In this document: one piece after another, positions 37,558 through 47,289 of the stretch
Layout of the letters: every line of letters starts with the position of its first letter
How positions within the stretch are numbered: the stretch's first letter is position 1
Source of the DNA: Lautropia dentalis
GTDB lineage: Bacteria > Pseudomonadota > Gammaproteobacteria > Burkholderiales > Burkholderiaceae_E
NCBI RefSeq assembly: GCF_003892345.1
Contig: NZ_RRUE01000001.1
Coordinates: forward strand, 341,008-405,007
DNA: 64,000 bases
Reading direction: 5' to 3'
Program-made: the position numbers and the translations under genes
The notes under the pieces: model-generated
Databases searched by the model: none
Told to the model about the DNA's origin: nothing
Seen by the model: only the letters and a program-made list of their open reading frames with translations

Positions 37558-38046
37558 TCACTCCCGGTGATAGGGATGCCCCGCATTGATCGACCACGCC
37601 CGATACAGCTGCTCGGCCAGCAGCACCCGCACCAGTGCGTGTGGCAGCGTCAGGCTGGAGAGGCGGATGCGCTCGTGCGCGGAAGCCTTCAGCGAAGCGT
37701 CCAGTCCGTCCGGCCCGCCGATCAGGATGGCCACCGGTTCGGCGGCCTGCTGCCAGCGCTGCAGGCGCTGGGCCAGTGCCGTGGTGCGCAGGTCGTCGCC
37801 GCGTTCGTCCAGCACCACCACGCGCGCCCGGGGCGGGATTTTCGCGCGCAGACGCTCGGCCTCGCGGGCCATCAGTGTGGCCGTGGCAGCGTCGGTGCGG
37901 CGGGTGGGATCGCCGGTGCGGTTCTCGGTCTTCACCGCCACCAGTTCCACCTGCCAGCCGGCCGGAAAGCGCTTCAGGTAGTCACCCACCGCCTCGTCCA
38001 CCCAGCGCGGGCTGCGCTGGCCCACGGCCAGAATGCGGATCAGCAT
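37558..38046 (-). CDS. rlmH: 23S rRNA pseudouridine(1915) N3-methyltransferase
   Basis: A 162-residue RlmH of the SPOUT class, methylating pseudouridine 1915 in helix 69 of 23S rRNA. Diagnostic parts include MLIRILAVGQRSPRWV at the start, the SAM-binding knot VVVLDERGDDL then ILIGGPDGLD, and the C-terminal LPHALVRVLLAEQLYRAW with the YHRE end. The length matches the family. It lies downstream of rsfS, as in many proteobacteria. Confidence 0.96.
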   Translation of the reverse strand: MLIRILAVGQRSPRWVDEAVGDYLKRFPAGWQVELVAVKTENRTGDPTRRTDAATATLMAREAERLRAKIPPRARVVVLDERGDDLRTTALAQRLQRWQQAAEPVAILIGGPDGLDASLKASAHERIRLSSLTLPHALVRVLLAEQLYRAWSINAGHPYHRE

Positions 38047-38172
38047 GTCAAATCCTGGCAGGGCAAACCGTGGCCAGGCACGCGCGTCGCGACGGGGCAG
38101 GCCCGCTCGTGACGGGACCGGCAGGGGTCGGAACAGCTGCCGCGATCGGACACGCGTTCACCGTCCGCCATG

Positions 38173-38616
38173 TCAGACGGCAGACTGCCCGGCCCCCGAT
38201 CCCTCGGCGGCCCCGGCAGCCTTGCTCCGTGCACGCCGGGCGGCCGGTCTGGGCAGTGGCAGTTCCACCGGATGGGAGCCCCACAGTTCCTCGAGGTTGT
38301 AATAGGCACGGATGGTGGGCTGCATGATGTGCACGATCAGGTCGCCCAGATCGACCAGCACCCATTCACCGGTTTCTTCGCCTTCCACCGACACCACCGG
38401 ATAGCCCTCGTCACGGGCACGCTCCTGCACGTGGGCGGCCAGCGCGCGGGTCTGGCGGTTGGAGGTGGCGGTGGCCACCACCACGCGGTCGAACAGGTCC
38501 GACAGCGCCGGTGACTTCGCATCGCGCTGCGGGCCGGTGTCGAACACGCGGATGTCCTGCGCCTTCACGTCTTCCAGCGCGTCCACCACCAGGTACTGCA
38601 GTTCGGAAATGCTCAT
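38173..38616 (-). CDS. rsfS: Ribosome silencing factor
   Basis: A 147-residue RsfS (formerly Iojap) that binds ribosomal protein L14 and blocks subunit joining in starvation. The motifs VVDALEDVKAQDIRVFD, VVVATATSNRQTRALA, EGEETGEWVLVDLGDLIVHIM and YYNLEELWG are canonical. ATG 38616 (MSISELQYL) matches the family start; an upstream in-frame ATG at 38652 would add 12 residues and begins near a repeat. The tail after LELPLP-type sequence is Ala/Arg/Gly-rich. A 219-bp repeat-bearing gap separates it from nadD. Confidence 0.94.
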   Translation of the reverse strand: MSISELQYLVVDALEDVKAQDIRVFDTGPQRDAKSPALSDLFDRVVVATATSNRQTRALAAHVQERARDEGYPVVSVEGEETGEWVLVDLGDLIVHIMQPTIRAYYNLEELWGSHPVELPLPRPAARRARSKAAGAAEGSGAGQSAV

Positions 38617-38655
38617 GAAAATGCCTTCGAAATGCCTGAAAAAAGGGTTCATTCA

Positions 38656-38772
38656 CCCCGAAAAGGGCGGTCCGTCACCAAAAGGAACTTATGGCCCCGA
38701 AAAGGGCGGCCCATCACCAAAAGGAACCCATGGTCCCGAAAAGGGCAGCCCGTTTCCGCAAGGGGTACGTTA
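38656..38772. repeat. 39-bp x3 tandem repeat between rsfS and nadD
   Basis: Units begin at 38656, 38695 and 38734, each starting YCCCGAAAAGGGCRGYCC and containing CACCAAAAGGAAC in the first two. They contain the inverted pairs CCCC/GGGG around GAAAA. They lie in the leader of rsfS and the tail of nadD. Confidence 0.9.
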
Positions 38773-38835
38773 CCTCCGGGCGGCAGGATCGTTCCGGTGC
38801 AAAAAGGTGCTGGCCACCCCGATCACGACATGCGC

Positions 38836-39615
38836 TCAGCGCGACGGCCCCCAGCCCATCGGCCGGTCCGAGTCATCATCATGGCCCGAACCCGAACCCG
38901 AACCCGAACCCGAACCCGAACCCGAACCCGAACCCGAACCCGTGCCTGTGCCCGTGCCGTACAGCCCGTGCCGGCGGATGTACGCTTCCACCCCCATCGG
39001 CAGCAGCCCGTTGACCGGTTGGCCGGCGGCCAGCTGTCTGCGCAGCTGGGTGGATGACAGCGGCACCGGCGGCATCCGGAAGAACATGATGCTGCCGCAG
39101 GGGGCATCGGGCAGGGCACCGGTACCGTGGGCCATCAGCAGCTTCTCGATGTCCGGCGGCAGGTCCGCAAGTGGCACCTGCTCGCGCTGTGTCACCGCCA
39201 GGTGGGCATAGTCCAGCAGATGGCGCCATTCGCGCCAGGTCTCGAGATTGCGGAACTGGTCGCTGCCCAGGACCAGGATCAGCGCCGCATCCTGTCCGTA
39301 TTGCCGGCGCAGCGTGCGCAGTGTGTCGATGGTGTAGCTGGGGCCCTGGCGGTTCAGCTCCTGCTCGTCGATCAGCCAGTGACCGGCCTCGGTGTTGGCG
39401 GGCAGGGCGGCAATGGCCAGCCGCAGCATGGCCAGCCGGTGGCGCGCCTCGGTCTGGTGGCCGCCTTTCTGCCAGGCATGGCCAGTGGGGATCAGCACCA
39501 TCTGGTTGAGTTTCAGGGCCGCCATGGCGGCCTGCCCCAGGGCCAGATGGGCCACGTGAACCGGGTCGAAACTGCCACCCAGCAATCCAATGCGACGTCG
39601 CCGGCCGAAATTCAT
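38836..39615 (-). CDS. nadD: Nicotinate-nucleotide adenylyltransferase with Ser-Gly tail
   Basis: NadD adenylates nicotinate mononucleotide in NAD synthesis. The nucleotidyltransferase start [15 protein letters not shown] carries the GxxxPxHxxH motif, and the family's [11 protein letters not shown] (ISSTxIR-type) occurs near residue 190. The normal end YIRRHGLYG is reached at about residue 219. It is followed by a 40-residue tail of TG and then SG dipeptides, an acidic HDDDSD patch and PMGWGPSR. E. coli NadD is 213 residues. The tail is encoded by a hexanucleotide microsatellite. The start overlaps the hemF stop by four bases. Confidence 0.94.
   Translation of the reverse strand: MNFGRRRRIGLLGGSFDPVHVAHLALGQAAMAALKLNQMVLIPTGHAWQKGGHQTEARHRLAMLRLAIAALPANTEAGHWLIDEQELNRQGPSYTIDTLRTLRRQYGQDAALILVLGSDQFRNLETWREWRHLLDYAHLAVTQREQVPLADLPPDIEKLLMAHGTGALPDAPCGSIMFFRMPPVPLSSTQLRRQLAAGQPVNGLLPMGVEAYIRRHGLYGTGTGTGSGSGSGSGSGSGSGSGSGHDDDSDRPMGWGPSR
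38885..38938 (-). repeat. Hexanucleotide microsatellite (CCCGAA)9 at the 3' end of nadD
   Basis: Nine perfect CCCGAA copies are followed by CCCGTG and degenerate CTGTGC/CCGTGC hexamers. On the coding strand each unit encodes Gly-Ser. Slippage changes length by two residues without frameshift. Confidence 0.97.
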
Positions 39616-40598
39616 GTGGGTACCGTTCCCAGCCAGTCACGCGCCGGCAGAAAGTCGGTGTAGAGCCTGGCCTCCGGCGTGCCGGCCTCGGGTGCATACT
39701 GGTAGCGCCAGCCGGCCGTGGGGGGCATCGAAGCCAGAATGGACTCGGTACGTCCGCCGGAATGCAGCCCGAACAGCGTGCCCCGGTCGATCACCAGGTT
39801 GAATTCCACATACCGGCCGCGTCGCAGCGCCTGGAAGGTGCGCTCGCGCTCGCCATACGGGGTGTTCATCCGCCGTCTGACGATGGGCAGGTACGCATCC
39901 AGAAAATGGTCGCCCACACTGCGCGTCAGCGCAAAGGCGGTGGCAAATTCCGGCGTGTTCAGGTCGTCGAAGAAAATCCCGCCAATGCCGCGTGCCTCGT
40001 TGCGATGCTTCAGGAAGAAGTATTCATCGCACCAGGCCTTCATGGCCGGATAATGTTCGGCGTCGAATGGTTGCAGCGCATCGAAACAGGTCTGGTGAAA
40101 ATGCCGGGCATCTTCTTCCTCGCCGTAATAGGGCGTGAGGTCCATGCCGCCGCCGAACCACCACACGTCCTGTTCGTCGGGCGTGGGGGCCATGGCACGG
40201 AAGAAGCGCACGTTCATGTGCACCGTGGGCACGTAGGGGTTGCGCGGGTGCAGCACCAGCGACACCCCGGTGGCGCGGGCCTTGCGGCCGGCCAGTTCCT
40301 TGCGGTGGGCGGTGGCCGTGGGCGGCATCTGGGCCACTTCCACGTCGGAGAACATCACGCCGCCGCGCTCCAGCACGTGGCTGTCGTCGATCACGCAGCT
40401 GATGCCGCGCCCCTGGGTGGGCGAATCCGGTTCGCGCTGCCAGGCATCACGCAGGAAGGTGCCGCCGTCCACGTCTTCCAGCCCGGCCACGATGCGGGCC
40501 TGCAGCCCGGCAAACCAGGCGGCAATGGCGTCGTGCTGGGCGGGGGAGGTGGCATGCGCCGGTGTGCCGGACGCGGTGGGTGTCGTGCTGCTGTTCAT
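39612..40598 (-). CDS. hemF: Oxygen-dependent coproporphyrinogen III oxidase
   Basis: A 328-residue HemF, converting coproporphyrinogen III to protoporphyrinogen IX with O2 in heme synthesis. The family signature around [17 protein letters not shown] is intact, as are [34 protein letters not shown] and the C-terminal [16 protein letters not shown] and [12 protein letters not shown]. The first 20 residues (Ser/Thr/Pro/Ala) are a nonconserved leader; ATG 40598 is the only good start. It lies 11 bp downstream of the purD stop and overlaps nadD. Confidence 0.96.
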   Translation of the reverse strand: MNSSTTPTASGTPAHATSPAQHDAIAAWFAGLQARIVAGLEDVDGGTFLRDAWQREPDSPTQGRGISCVIDDSHVLERGGVMFSDVEVAQMPPTATAHRKELAGRKARATGVSLVLHPRNPYVPTVHMNVRFFRAMAPTPDEQDVWWFGGGMDLTPYYGEEEDARHFHQTCFDALQPFDAEHYPAMKAWCDEYFFLKHRNEARGIGGIFFDDLNTPEFATAFALTRSVGDHFLDAYLPIVRRRMNTPYGERERTFQALRRGRYVEFNLVIDRGTLFGLHSGGRTESILASMPPTAGWRYQYAPEAGTPEARLYTDFLPARDWLGTVPT

Positions 40599-40609
40599 GG
40601 CGTGTCCTG

Positions 40610-41977
40610 TCAGATCCGGCCGCCGGGAAGTCCCCGGTGGCCGATGTCGCTGCGATACTGCATGCCGTTGAAATGAATGGCCCGCACCCCTTCGTAGGCG
40701 CGGGCATGCGCCATCTTGAGCGAATCGCCCAGCCCGGTCACGCCCAGCACCCGGCCGCCGCTGGTGACGATGTCATCGCCCTGGCGCTTCGTGCCGGCGT
40801 GATAGACGAACAGGTCATCCCCGGCATTGCCGTCGGCCGGATAGCCGGTGATCACATCGCCCAGATCCGGCTTGCCCGGATAGCCGGCCGATGCCAGCAC
40901 CACGCACAGGGCGCTGCGCCGGTCCCATTCGGCCTCCACCTGGTCCAGCCGGCCCTCGATGCCGGCCTGGATGAGCGTGCCCAGCGGCGTTCTGAGACGG
41001 CTCAGGATGGCCTGTGTTTCGGGGTCGCCCAGCCGGCAGTTGAATTCCAGCGTGTTCAGGCTGCCGTCACGGCCGATCATCAGGCCCGCATACAGAAAGC
41101 CCGTGAACGGCGTGCCCTCGGCCGCCATGCCGCGGATGGTCGGCAGGATGATCTCGCGCAGCGCGCGGGCATGGATGTCGGGGGTGATGACCGGAGCCGG
41201 CGAATAGGCGCCCATGCCGCCCGTGTTCGGGCCCTGGTCGCCATTGAGCAGCCGCTTGTGGTCCTGGCTGGTGGCCAGCGCCAGCACGTTCTGGCCGTCG
41301 GCCATCACGATGAAGCTGGCTTCCTCGCCCGTCAGGAAGGCTTCCACCACCACCCGGGCCGAATCGGCATCGCCGGACGTCTTGCCGGCCAGCCTGCCGG
41401 ATACGCCCTTGCGGCCCGTGGATGCCTTTTTGCTGCCGCCGGTGAAGGCGTCGGACAGGAACTGGTCGACGGCGGCATGGGCCTCCTCGACCGTCTGCGC
41501 CACCACCACGCCCTTGCCGGCCGCCAGCCCGTCGGCCTTCACCACGATGGGCGCGCCCTGCTGGCTGATGTAGGCTTTGGCGGCCGCCGGATCGGTGAAG
41601 GTCTCGTAGGCGGCGGTGGGTATCCCGTGCCGCTTCATGAAGGCCTTGGCAAAATCCTTCGAGGCTTCCAGCCGGGCCGCCGCCCGGGTGGGGCCGAACA
41701 CCGGCAGCCCGCGCCTGCGGAAGTGGTCCACCAGCCCCTCGGCCAGTGGGGCCTCGGGGCCCACCACGGTGAAGGCCAGCTGCTCGCGCTCGGCAAACAG
41801 CGCCAGCGCACCGATATTGCCCACCGGCAGGTTGCGCATGCCGGGCTCGAGCGCCGTACCGGCATTGCCGGGCGCCACGAACACCGTTTCGAACGCATGC
41901 GAGCGTGCCAGGGCCAGCGCGATGGCGTGTTCACGTCCACCGCCACCCACCACCAGGCACCGTTTCTGGGCTGTCAT
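40610..41977 (-). CDS. purD: Phosphoribosylamine-glycine ligase
   Basis: A 455-residue GAR synthetase, step two of purine synthesis (ATP-grasp). The start [23 protein letters not shown]-grasp residues [32 protein letters not shown], and the end region [13 protein letters not shown] and [10 protein letters not shown] are all recognisable. About 25 extra residues (near 195-220, [20 protein letters not shown]) lie in the flexible loop before [15 protein letters not shown], making it longer than E. coli PurD (429). GGAG precedes ATG 41977. It sits between yebC and hemF. Confidence 0.95.
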   Translation of the reverse strand: MTAQKRCLVVGGGGREHAIALALARSHAFETVFVAPGNAGTALEPGMRNLPVGNIGALALFAEREQLAFTVVGPEAPLAEGLVDHFRRRGLPVFGPTRAAARLEASKDFAKAFMKRHGIPTAAYETFTDPAAAKAYISQQGAPIVVKADGLAAGKGVVVAQTVEEAHAAVDQFLSDAFTGGSKKASTGRKGVSGRLAGKTSGDADSARVVVEAFLTGEEASFIVMADGQNVLALATSQDHKRLLNGDQGPNTGGMGAYSPAPVITPDIHARALREIILPTIRGMAAEGTPFTGFLYAGLMIGRDGSLNTLEFNCRLGDPETQAILSRLRTPLGTLIQAGIEGRLDQVEAEWDRRSALCVVLASAGYPGKPDLGDVITGYPADGNAGDDLFVYHAGTKRQGDDIVTSGGRVLGVTGLGDSLKMAHARAYEGVRAIHFNGMQYRSDIGHRGLPGGRI

Positions 41978-42054
41978 CAGTATTGCTCCGGATTGAGTTG
42001 AGGGCTGCACGCTGGAGGGCTGCAGCGCCGCTGGACGCACGGGGCCGTGTGGAA

Positions 42055-42783
42055 TCAGTCTTCGTTGAAGACTGCGTTGGTATAGACCTGCTGCACGTCG
42101 TCCACGTTGTCGAGTGCATCGAGGATCTTCTGCATCTTCGTGGCGTCGTCGCCGGTCAGCTCCAGCTCGTTCTGCGCCTTCATGGTGATCTCGGCCACCT
42201 CGGCCTTCAGGCCAGCCGCTTCCAGCGCCGTCTTGACGGCCATGAAATCACCCGGCTCGGTGATTACCTCGATGGAACCGTCGTCGTTGGTGACGATGTC
42301 CTGGGCACCGGCTTCCAGCCCCACTTCCATCAGCCTGTCTTCGTCGGTGCCCGGGGCGAACACCAGCTGGCCGCAGTGCGTGAACTGGAAGGCCACCGAA
42401 CCGTCGGTGCCCAGGTTGCCGCCATGCTTGGTGAGTGCGTGGCGCACATCGGCCACTGTACGGGTGCGGTTGTCGGTCAGGCAGTCGATGATCACTGCGG
42501 CGCCGGCAATGCCGTAACCCTCGTAACGAATTTCTTCGTAGTTCACGCCTTCCAGGCCGCCGGTACCACGCTGGATGGCCCGCTGCACCGTGTCCTTCGG
42601 CATGTTGCCGTCAGCCGCCTTTTCCATGGCCAGCCGCAGCCGCGGGTTCATCGTCGGGTCGCCGCCGCCCATCTTGGCGGCCACGGTGATCTCCTTGATC
42701 AGCCGGGTGAAGAGCGCACCGCGCTTGGCATCCTGACGGCCCTTGCGGTGTTGAATGTTGGCCCACTTGGAATGGCCTGCCAT
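42055..42783 (-). CDS. yebC: YebC/PmpR-family regulator
   Basis: A 242-residue YebC-type protein ([20 protein letters not shown] start, [19 protein letters not shown] middle). Family members bind DNA as transcriptional regulators, and recent work also links them to rescue of ribosomes at proline runs. The length is normal. It is first in the minus-strand purD-hemF-nadD run, 77 bp ahead of purD. The 259-bp divergent gap with the HerA-like gene contains TAAAAT on the minus strand (near 42944-42949), a candidate promoter element. Confidence 0.95.
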   Translation of the reverse strand: MAGHSKWANIQHRKGRQDAKRGALFTRLIKEITVAAKMGGGDPTMNPRLRLAMEKAADGNMPKDTVQRAIQRGTGGLEGVNYEEIRYEGYGIAGAAVIIDCLTDNRTRTVADVRHALTKHGGNLGTDGSVAFQFTHCGQLVFAPGTDEDRLMEVGLEAGAQDIVTNDDGSIEVITEPGDFMAVKTALEAAGLKAEVAEITMKAQNELELTGDDATKMQKILDALDNVDDVQQVYTNAVFNED

Positions 42784-43042
42784 ACCTGAATCCTCTGGGG
42801 GAGGGCAGCTGCCAGCATCCGGGCGGGACTCCACCCCGGGCGGCCTGCCGGGTTCACAAAGATCTACAACCGTAAGCGCGGGCCAGGCCAGCGGCCGCCC
42901 GCTTGCATGCACTCTGGTCTAAGATTGCCAGAGTAAACGGCCATTTTACCATTCGGCGGGTCATGCATCCCGTTCGGCGCCCGTGGCTGGCCGTGCCGCC
43001 AGTGGCCGTACCATGCGCTTTTCATTTTCCGGAGTTTTCCTG

Positions 43043-44923
43043 ATGTCCGACGCGCTTCCTCCCCTGCTGATCGGCAAGAACGACACCATCGAAGCCGGCC
43101 TGCTGCCGGCCCTGGGCAACCGCCACGGCCTCATCACCGGCGCCACCGGCACCGGCAAGACCGTCACCCTGCAGCGCCTGGCCGAACAGTTCTCCACCAT
43201 CGGCGTGCCGGTCTTCATGGCCGACGTGAAGGGTGATCTCACCGGCATCAGCCAGCCCGGCCAGATGAGTCCCAAACTGCAGGCCCGGCTGGAAGAACAC
43301 AAGCTGCCCACGCCGCAGTTCACCGGCTTTCCCGTCATGCTGTGGGATGTCTTCGGCAAACAGGGGCATCCCGTGCGTGCCACCGTCTCCGACATGGGGC
43401 CACTGCTGCTGGCCCGCATGATGGGCCTGAACGAAACCCAGGAAGGCGTGCTCAACCTCACCTTCAAGGTGGCCGACGACAATGGCCTGCTGCTGCTCGA
43501 CAGCAAGGACCTGCGCGCCATGCTGCAGTTCATCGGTGAAAATGCCAAACAGTTCACCAACCAGTACGGCAACGTCTCCAGCGCCTCCGTCGGTGCCATC
43601 CAGCGCAACCTGCTCACGCTGGAACAGCAGGGCGCCGAGCGCTTCTTCGGCGAGCCCATGCTGAAGCTCTCCGACATGATGTGCACCGCACCGGACGGCC
43701 GTGGTTACATCAACGTGCTGATGGCCGACCAGCTGATGAATGCCCCGCGCCTCTATGGCACCTTCCTGCTCTGGCTGCTGGCCGAACTCTTCGAACAGCT
43801 GCCCGAAGTGGGCGACCTGCCCAAACCCAAAATGGTGTTCTTCTTCGACGAGGCCCACCTGCTGTTCGACGGCGCCCCGAAGGCACTGCTCGACAAGATC
43901 GAACAGGTCGTGCGCCTGATCCGTTCCAAGGGCGTGGGCGTCTATTTCATCACCCAGAATCCGCTGGACGTGCCCGACAGCGTACTGGGCCAGCTGGGCA
44001 ACCGCGTCCAGCATGCCCTGCGCGCCTTCACCCCGCGCGACCAGAAGGCCGTGCGCACCGCCGCCGAAACCATGCGCGCCAACCCGGCCCTCAACACCGA
44101 GCAGGCTATCGGCGAGCTGGGCGTGGGCGAGGCCCTGGTCTCCTTCCTCGACGCCAAGGGTACCCCGGCCATGGTCCAGCGTGTCTGGATCGCCACCCCG
44201 GCCTCCCGCATCGGCCCGGCCACGGCCGAAGAGCGCGCCGCCCTGCTGAAGGATTCCCCGGTGGCCGGCGTCTACGAAGAGGCCATCGACCGGGAGTCCG
44301 CCTTCGAGGTGCTGCGTGACCGGGCGGCCGGTGGGGCAGGGGCCGGTGCCTCCAGCACAAGGACTGGCACGTCCGGCGGCAGCTGGTACGGCGAAGGCCA
44401 GAACGGGGGCGCTTCCGGAACGGGCGCAGCAGCCGGGGCCAGTGGTGCAGCAGGGCGTGACGCAGGCGGTTCCATGGGTGGTGCCGCTGGTTCTGCGGCC
44501 AGTGCCGGTGGTTCTGCGGGTGCTGGCGACATGGACGGCTGGGGCAATCATGGTGGTACGACAGGCCGTGCCGGTGCGGCCCAGGCCGGCGGTCAGGGGC
44601 AGGGTGCTTCGGGAGGCGGTGCGGACTACGGTCACGCCGGTGCCCAGACCGGCGCCGGATCCGCCGCCAGCCGACGTCCCGGCGCCAGCAGCGCCGGCCG
44701 CGCCGCGCCCGCTCCGGCCCAGCAACCGGAGGAATCCGGCGGCTTCTTCTCCGACGTGCTCGGCAGCCTGCTGGGCGGCGCCACCGGCAGTCGTGCCCGC
44801 AGCAGCCGCAACGACTCCGTGCTCGAATCGGCCGCCAAGAGCATGGCCCGCTCCGTCGGCTCGCAGGTCGGCCGCCAGCTGGTACGCGGCATCCTCGGTT
44901 CGCTCACCGGCAAGAAGCGCTGA
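43043..44923 (+). CDS. HerA-like P-loop ATPase (DUF853/YjgR family) with Gly-rich insertion
   Basis: A 626-residue cytoplasmic ATPase of the YjgR group. It has Walker [15 protein letters not shown] near residue 32, Walker [13 protein letters not shown] near 275, and [32 protein letters not shown]. coli YjgR is 500 residues. Here about 130 residues of Gly/Ala/Ser/Gln repeats (near 435-565) split the ATPase core from the conserved C-terminus ([36 protein letters not shown]). The role is not established; helicase or translocase activity is inferred from the fold. ATG 43043 has GGAG eight bases upstream. It overlaps the EamA gene by one base. Confidence 0.9.
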   Translation: MSDALPPLLIGKNDTIEAGLLPALGNRHGLITGATGTGKTVTLQRLAEQFSTIGVPVFMADVKGDLTGISQPGQMSPKLQARLEEHKLPTPQFTGFPVMLWDVFGKQGHPVRATVSDMGPLLLARMMGLNETQEGVLNLTFKVADDNGLLLLDSKDLRAMLQFIGENAKQFTNQYGNVSSASVGAIQRNLLTLEQQGAERFFGEPMLKLSDMMCTAPDGRGYINVLMADQLMNAPRLYGTFLLWLLAELFEQLPEVGDLPKPKMVFFFDEAHLLFDGAPKALLDKIEQVVRLIRSKGVGVYFITQNPLDVPDSVLGQLGNRVQHALRAFTPRDQKAVRTAAETMRANPALNTEQAIGELGVGEALVSFLDAKGTPAMVQRVWIATPASRIGPATAEERAALLKDSPVAGVYEEAIDRESAFEVLRDRAAGGAGAGASSTRTGTSGGSWYGEGQNGGASGTGAAAGASGAAGRDAGGSMGGAAGSAASAGGSAGAGDMDGWGNHGGTTGRAGAAQAGGQGQGASGGGADYGHAGAQTGAGSAASRRPGASSAGRAAPAPAQQPEESGGFFSDVLGSLLGGATGSRARSSRNDSVLESAAKSMARSVGSQVGRQLVRGILGSLTGKKR

Positions 44924-45912
44924 TGCAGACCGGCGCCGGACAGAGGGCCAGTGCTCCGGATGAACAGCTGGTCCCGTCGAAACCCGCACGTTTCGACTGG
45001 ATCGCCCTGCTGTACGGCGTACTGGGGGCCATGCTGTTTGCCGGCAAGGCCATCGTCGTCAAGCTGGGCTACCGCTACCCCATCGACACCGAAACCTTCC
45101 TCGGCCTGCGCATGCTCTGGGCCGGGCCGCTGTTTGCGCTGATCGCCTGGTGCACCGACGGCCCGGCCGCACGCCGGCGGGCCGCAGCAGAAGGCCAGCC
45201 CTCACCGTGGCGCGCCGGCGATGCCCGCAAGGTGCTCTTTCTGGGTTTTTCCGGCTACTACCTGGCCAGCTATCTGGACTTCTGGGGGCTCAAATACGTG
45301 TCGGTGGGGCTGGAGCGGGTCATCCTGTACCTCGGCCCCACCTTCGTGCTGCTCATCTCGGTGTTCTGGCTGGGCCGGCGCGTGGCCGCCCTGCAGTGGG
45401 CCGCCCTGGCGGTCAGCTACCTCGGTGTGTTTCTCGTCTTCCTGCATGACATCGACATGGATGTCGGTGCCCGCAAGGATCTGCTGCTGGGCGCCATTCT
45501 CGTGCTCTGCAGTGGCCTCAGCTATTCGCTCTACCTCATCACCAGCGGTGAGGTCGTACGCCGCCTCGGTGCCATCCGCCTCACCGCCTGGGCCAGCCTG
45601 GTGGCCAGCGTGTTTTGCATCGGCCAGGCCCTGCTCAGCGGCGGCCTCACCATGTTCCACCAGCCCTGGCAGGTACAGGCCCTGTCGGCCATCAACGCCG
45701 TCTTCTGCACCGTCATGCCCATCACCCTCACCATGATGGCCGTCGGCCGCCTCGGTGCCGGCACTACTGCCCAGATCGGCATGATCGGCCCCGTCTGGAC
45801 CATCGCACTGGGCGCCTGGTTCCTCGGCGAACCGGTGGGAACGCTGCAGCTCGTCGGTACCGCCATCGTCATCGCGGGGATTCTGATGCTCAGCCGGACC
45901 CGTACGCCATGA
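44923..45912 (+). CDS. EamA/DMT-superfamily transporter
   Basis: A 329-residue inner-membrane protein with ten hydrophobic helices in two EamA repeats. The first reads LYGVLGAMLFAGKAIVVKLGYRY. The second begins near residue 190 at LLLGAILVLCSGLSYSLYLI and ends with LGAGTTAQIGMIGPVWTIALGAWFLGEPV. The family exports metabolites such as amino acids; the substrate is unknown. It starts at the last base of the HerA-like stop codon and its stop overlaps the tcdA start by four bases, so the three genes are probably co-translated. Confidence 0.92.
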   Translation: MQTGAGQRASAPDEQLVPSKPARFDWIALLYGVLGAMLFAGKAIVVKLGYRYPIDTETFLGLRMLWAGPLFALIAWCTDGPAARRRAAAEGQPSPWRAGDARKVLFLGFSGYYLASYLDFWGLKYVSVGLERVILYLGPTFVLLISVFWLGRRVAALQWAALAVSYLGVFLVFLHDIDMDVGARKDLLLGAILVLCSGLSYSLYLITSGEVVRRLGAIRLTAWASLVASVFCIGQALLSGGLTMFHQPWQVQALSAINAVFCTVMPITLTMMAVGRLGAGTTAQIGMIGPVWTIALGAWFLGEPVGTLQLVGTAIVIAGILMLSRTRTP

Positions 45913-46982
45913 ATCACTTGACCCCAGAACAGGAACAGGCGGCATCATCTCCAGCCTGTGGCGTTGTTGACCCTGCCGACCGCCGCTTCTCCTCCGTCAG
46001 CCGTGTCTACGGCAGTGAGGGAAGGGAGCGCCTGTGGCAGTCGCACGCCGTGGTCATCGGCATCGGCGGTGTCGGTTCCTGGGCCGCAGAGGCGCTGGCC
46101 CGCAGCGGCGTTGGCACCCTCACGCTGATCGATCTCGACCACGTGGCCGAATCCAACATCAACCGCCAGGTTCACGCACTGACCAGCACGCTGGGTGCTG
46201 CCAAGGTCGAGGCCATGGCTGCCCGCATCCGCGACATCTCGCCGGACATCACCCTGCACCTGGTGGACGATTTCGTCGAACCCGGCACCGAAGACGCGCT
46301 GATTCCGGCCGGTGCCGACATCGTCATCGACGCCATCGACGCCGTAGCTGCCAAGGCTTCGCTGATAGCCTGGTGCGTAGCCAGCAAAAAGCCCGTCGTC
46401 GTCTGCGGCGCCGCGGGTGGCCGTACCGACCCCCTGCAGCTGCGTGCCGATGACCTGGCCCGCACCACCGGCGACGCACTGCTCTCGGCCGTGCGTGCCC
46501 GCCTGCGGCAGCGGCACGGCTTCGTACGGGCCGACGGGACGGTGAAGGCAGCCGTGCCCGATCTGCAGGGCGCTGCCGCCGGGGAAGCGCGAGCTGCCGC
46601 TGCACCCGGTGTGCCCGGCAAAGCTGATGCAGCTGGTGCAGCCGGTGTGGCTGACGCAGCTGGCGTGGCTGATGCAGCTGGTGCGGCCGGTGCGGCTGGT
46701 ACGGCACCAGCGGGCTTGGCAGGTTCTGCACGAGCGGCATCCGTGGCAGTGCCTGCTCCCCGTGTCCCGTCGGCATCTCACAGGAAGAAGCGCGTCTCTG
46801 ACGGGCCGCCCCGCTTTGGTGTCACCGCCATCTACTCGCCCGAACAGGTAGCGGGCACCCGCCCGCAGGGCGAAGGCGGTGGCATGCCGCTGGCCTGTGC
46901 GGGCTACGGCTCGCTGGTCACCGTGACGGCCAGCATGGGGCTGGCGGCGGCGGGCAGGGCGATTGGCGTGCTGCTGCGCTGA
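45909..46982 (+). CDS. tcdA: tRNA threonylcarbamoyladenosine dehydratase with AAG-type insertion
   Basis: TcdA (CsdL) cyclises t6A to ct6A at position 37 of ANN-decoding tRNAs, using ATP. The E1-like nucleotide fold VVIGIGGVGSWAAEALARSG, the conserved LIDLDHVAESNINRQVHALTSTLG, and the end CAGYGSLVTVTASMGLAAAGRAIGVLL are intact. E. coli TcdA is 268 residues and this is 357. The excess is about 85 residues near 215-300 with repeats of Ala-Gly-Val-Ala-Asp (AAGVADAAGVADAAGAAG). The insertion sits just before the RFGVTAIYSPE motif. ATG 45909 overlaps the EamA stop. Confidence 0.93.
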   Translation: MNHLTPEQEQAASSPACGVVDPADRRFSSVSRVYGSEGRERLWQSHAVVIGIGGVGSWAAEALARSGVGTLTLIDLDHVAESNINRQVHALTSTLGAAKVEAMAARIRDISPDITLHLVDDFVEPGTEDALIPAGADIVIDAIDAVAAKASLIAWCVASKKPVVVCGAAGGRTDPLQLRADDLARTTGDALLSAVRARLRQRHGFVRADGTVKAAVPDLQGAAAGEARAAAAPGVPGKADAAGAAGVADAAGVADAAGAAGAAGTAPAGLAGSARAASVAVPAPRVPSASHRKKRVSDGPPRFGVTAIYSPEQVAGTRPQGEGGGMPLACAGYGSLVTVTASMGLAAAGRAIGVLLR

Positions 46983-47007
46983 AGTACGCTCTGAGCAGCT
47001 GGGCATC

Positions 47008-47289
47008 ATGGAACTCTATCTGACACTGAACACCGAGGAACGGCAACTGCTCGGGCAGCAATACCCACAGGAGAAACAACGCATGAACCAACTGACAGCG
47101 CGCTGGTACGAAGAGGGCCGCATCGATGGCCAGCTGAAAACACTGATCCGGTTGCTGACCCGCCGCTTCGGCACACTCGACAAAGCCACCGAAGCCCGGC
47201 TGCAGGGTGCCACGCAGGGCGAACTGGATCGCTGGACCGACAGCATCCTGACGGCACGGACGCTGGAAGAGGTGTTCCGGCTGCAGTGA
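47008..47289 (+). pseudogene. C-terminal fragment of a DUF4351/Rpn-type transposase-nuclease
   Basis: This 93-residue frame (MELYLTLNTEERQLLGQQYP, then RWYEEGRIDGQLKTLIRLLTRRFGTL, then ILTARTLEEVF) matches the C-terminal module found at the end of Rpn/YhgA-like putative recombination nucleases (DUF4351). The N-terminal PD-(D/E)XK nuclease domain is absent. The preceding 26 bases follow the tcdA stop directly, so the nuclease part seems to have been deleted or replaced. It might still be expressed as a small protein, because it overlaps the downstream AbrB GTG start by four bases. Confidence 0.6.

Noticed and set aside
38885-38938. Telomere-like or chi-like (CCCGAA)n signal
   Set aside because: The hexamers are in frame with nadD and encode a Ser-Gly tail, so a coding microsatellite is the simpler reading.
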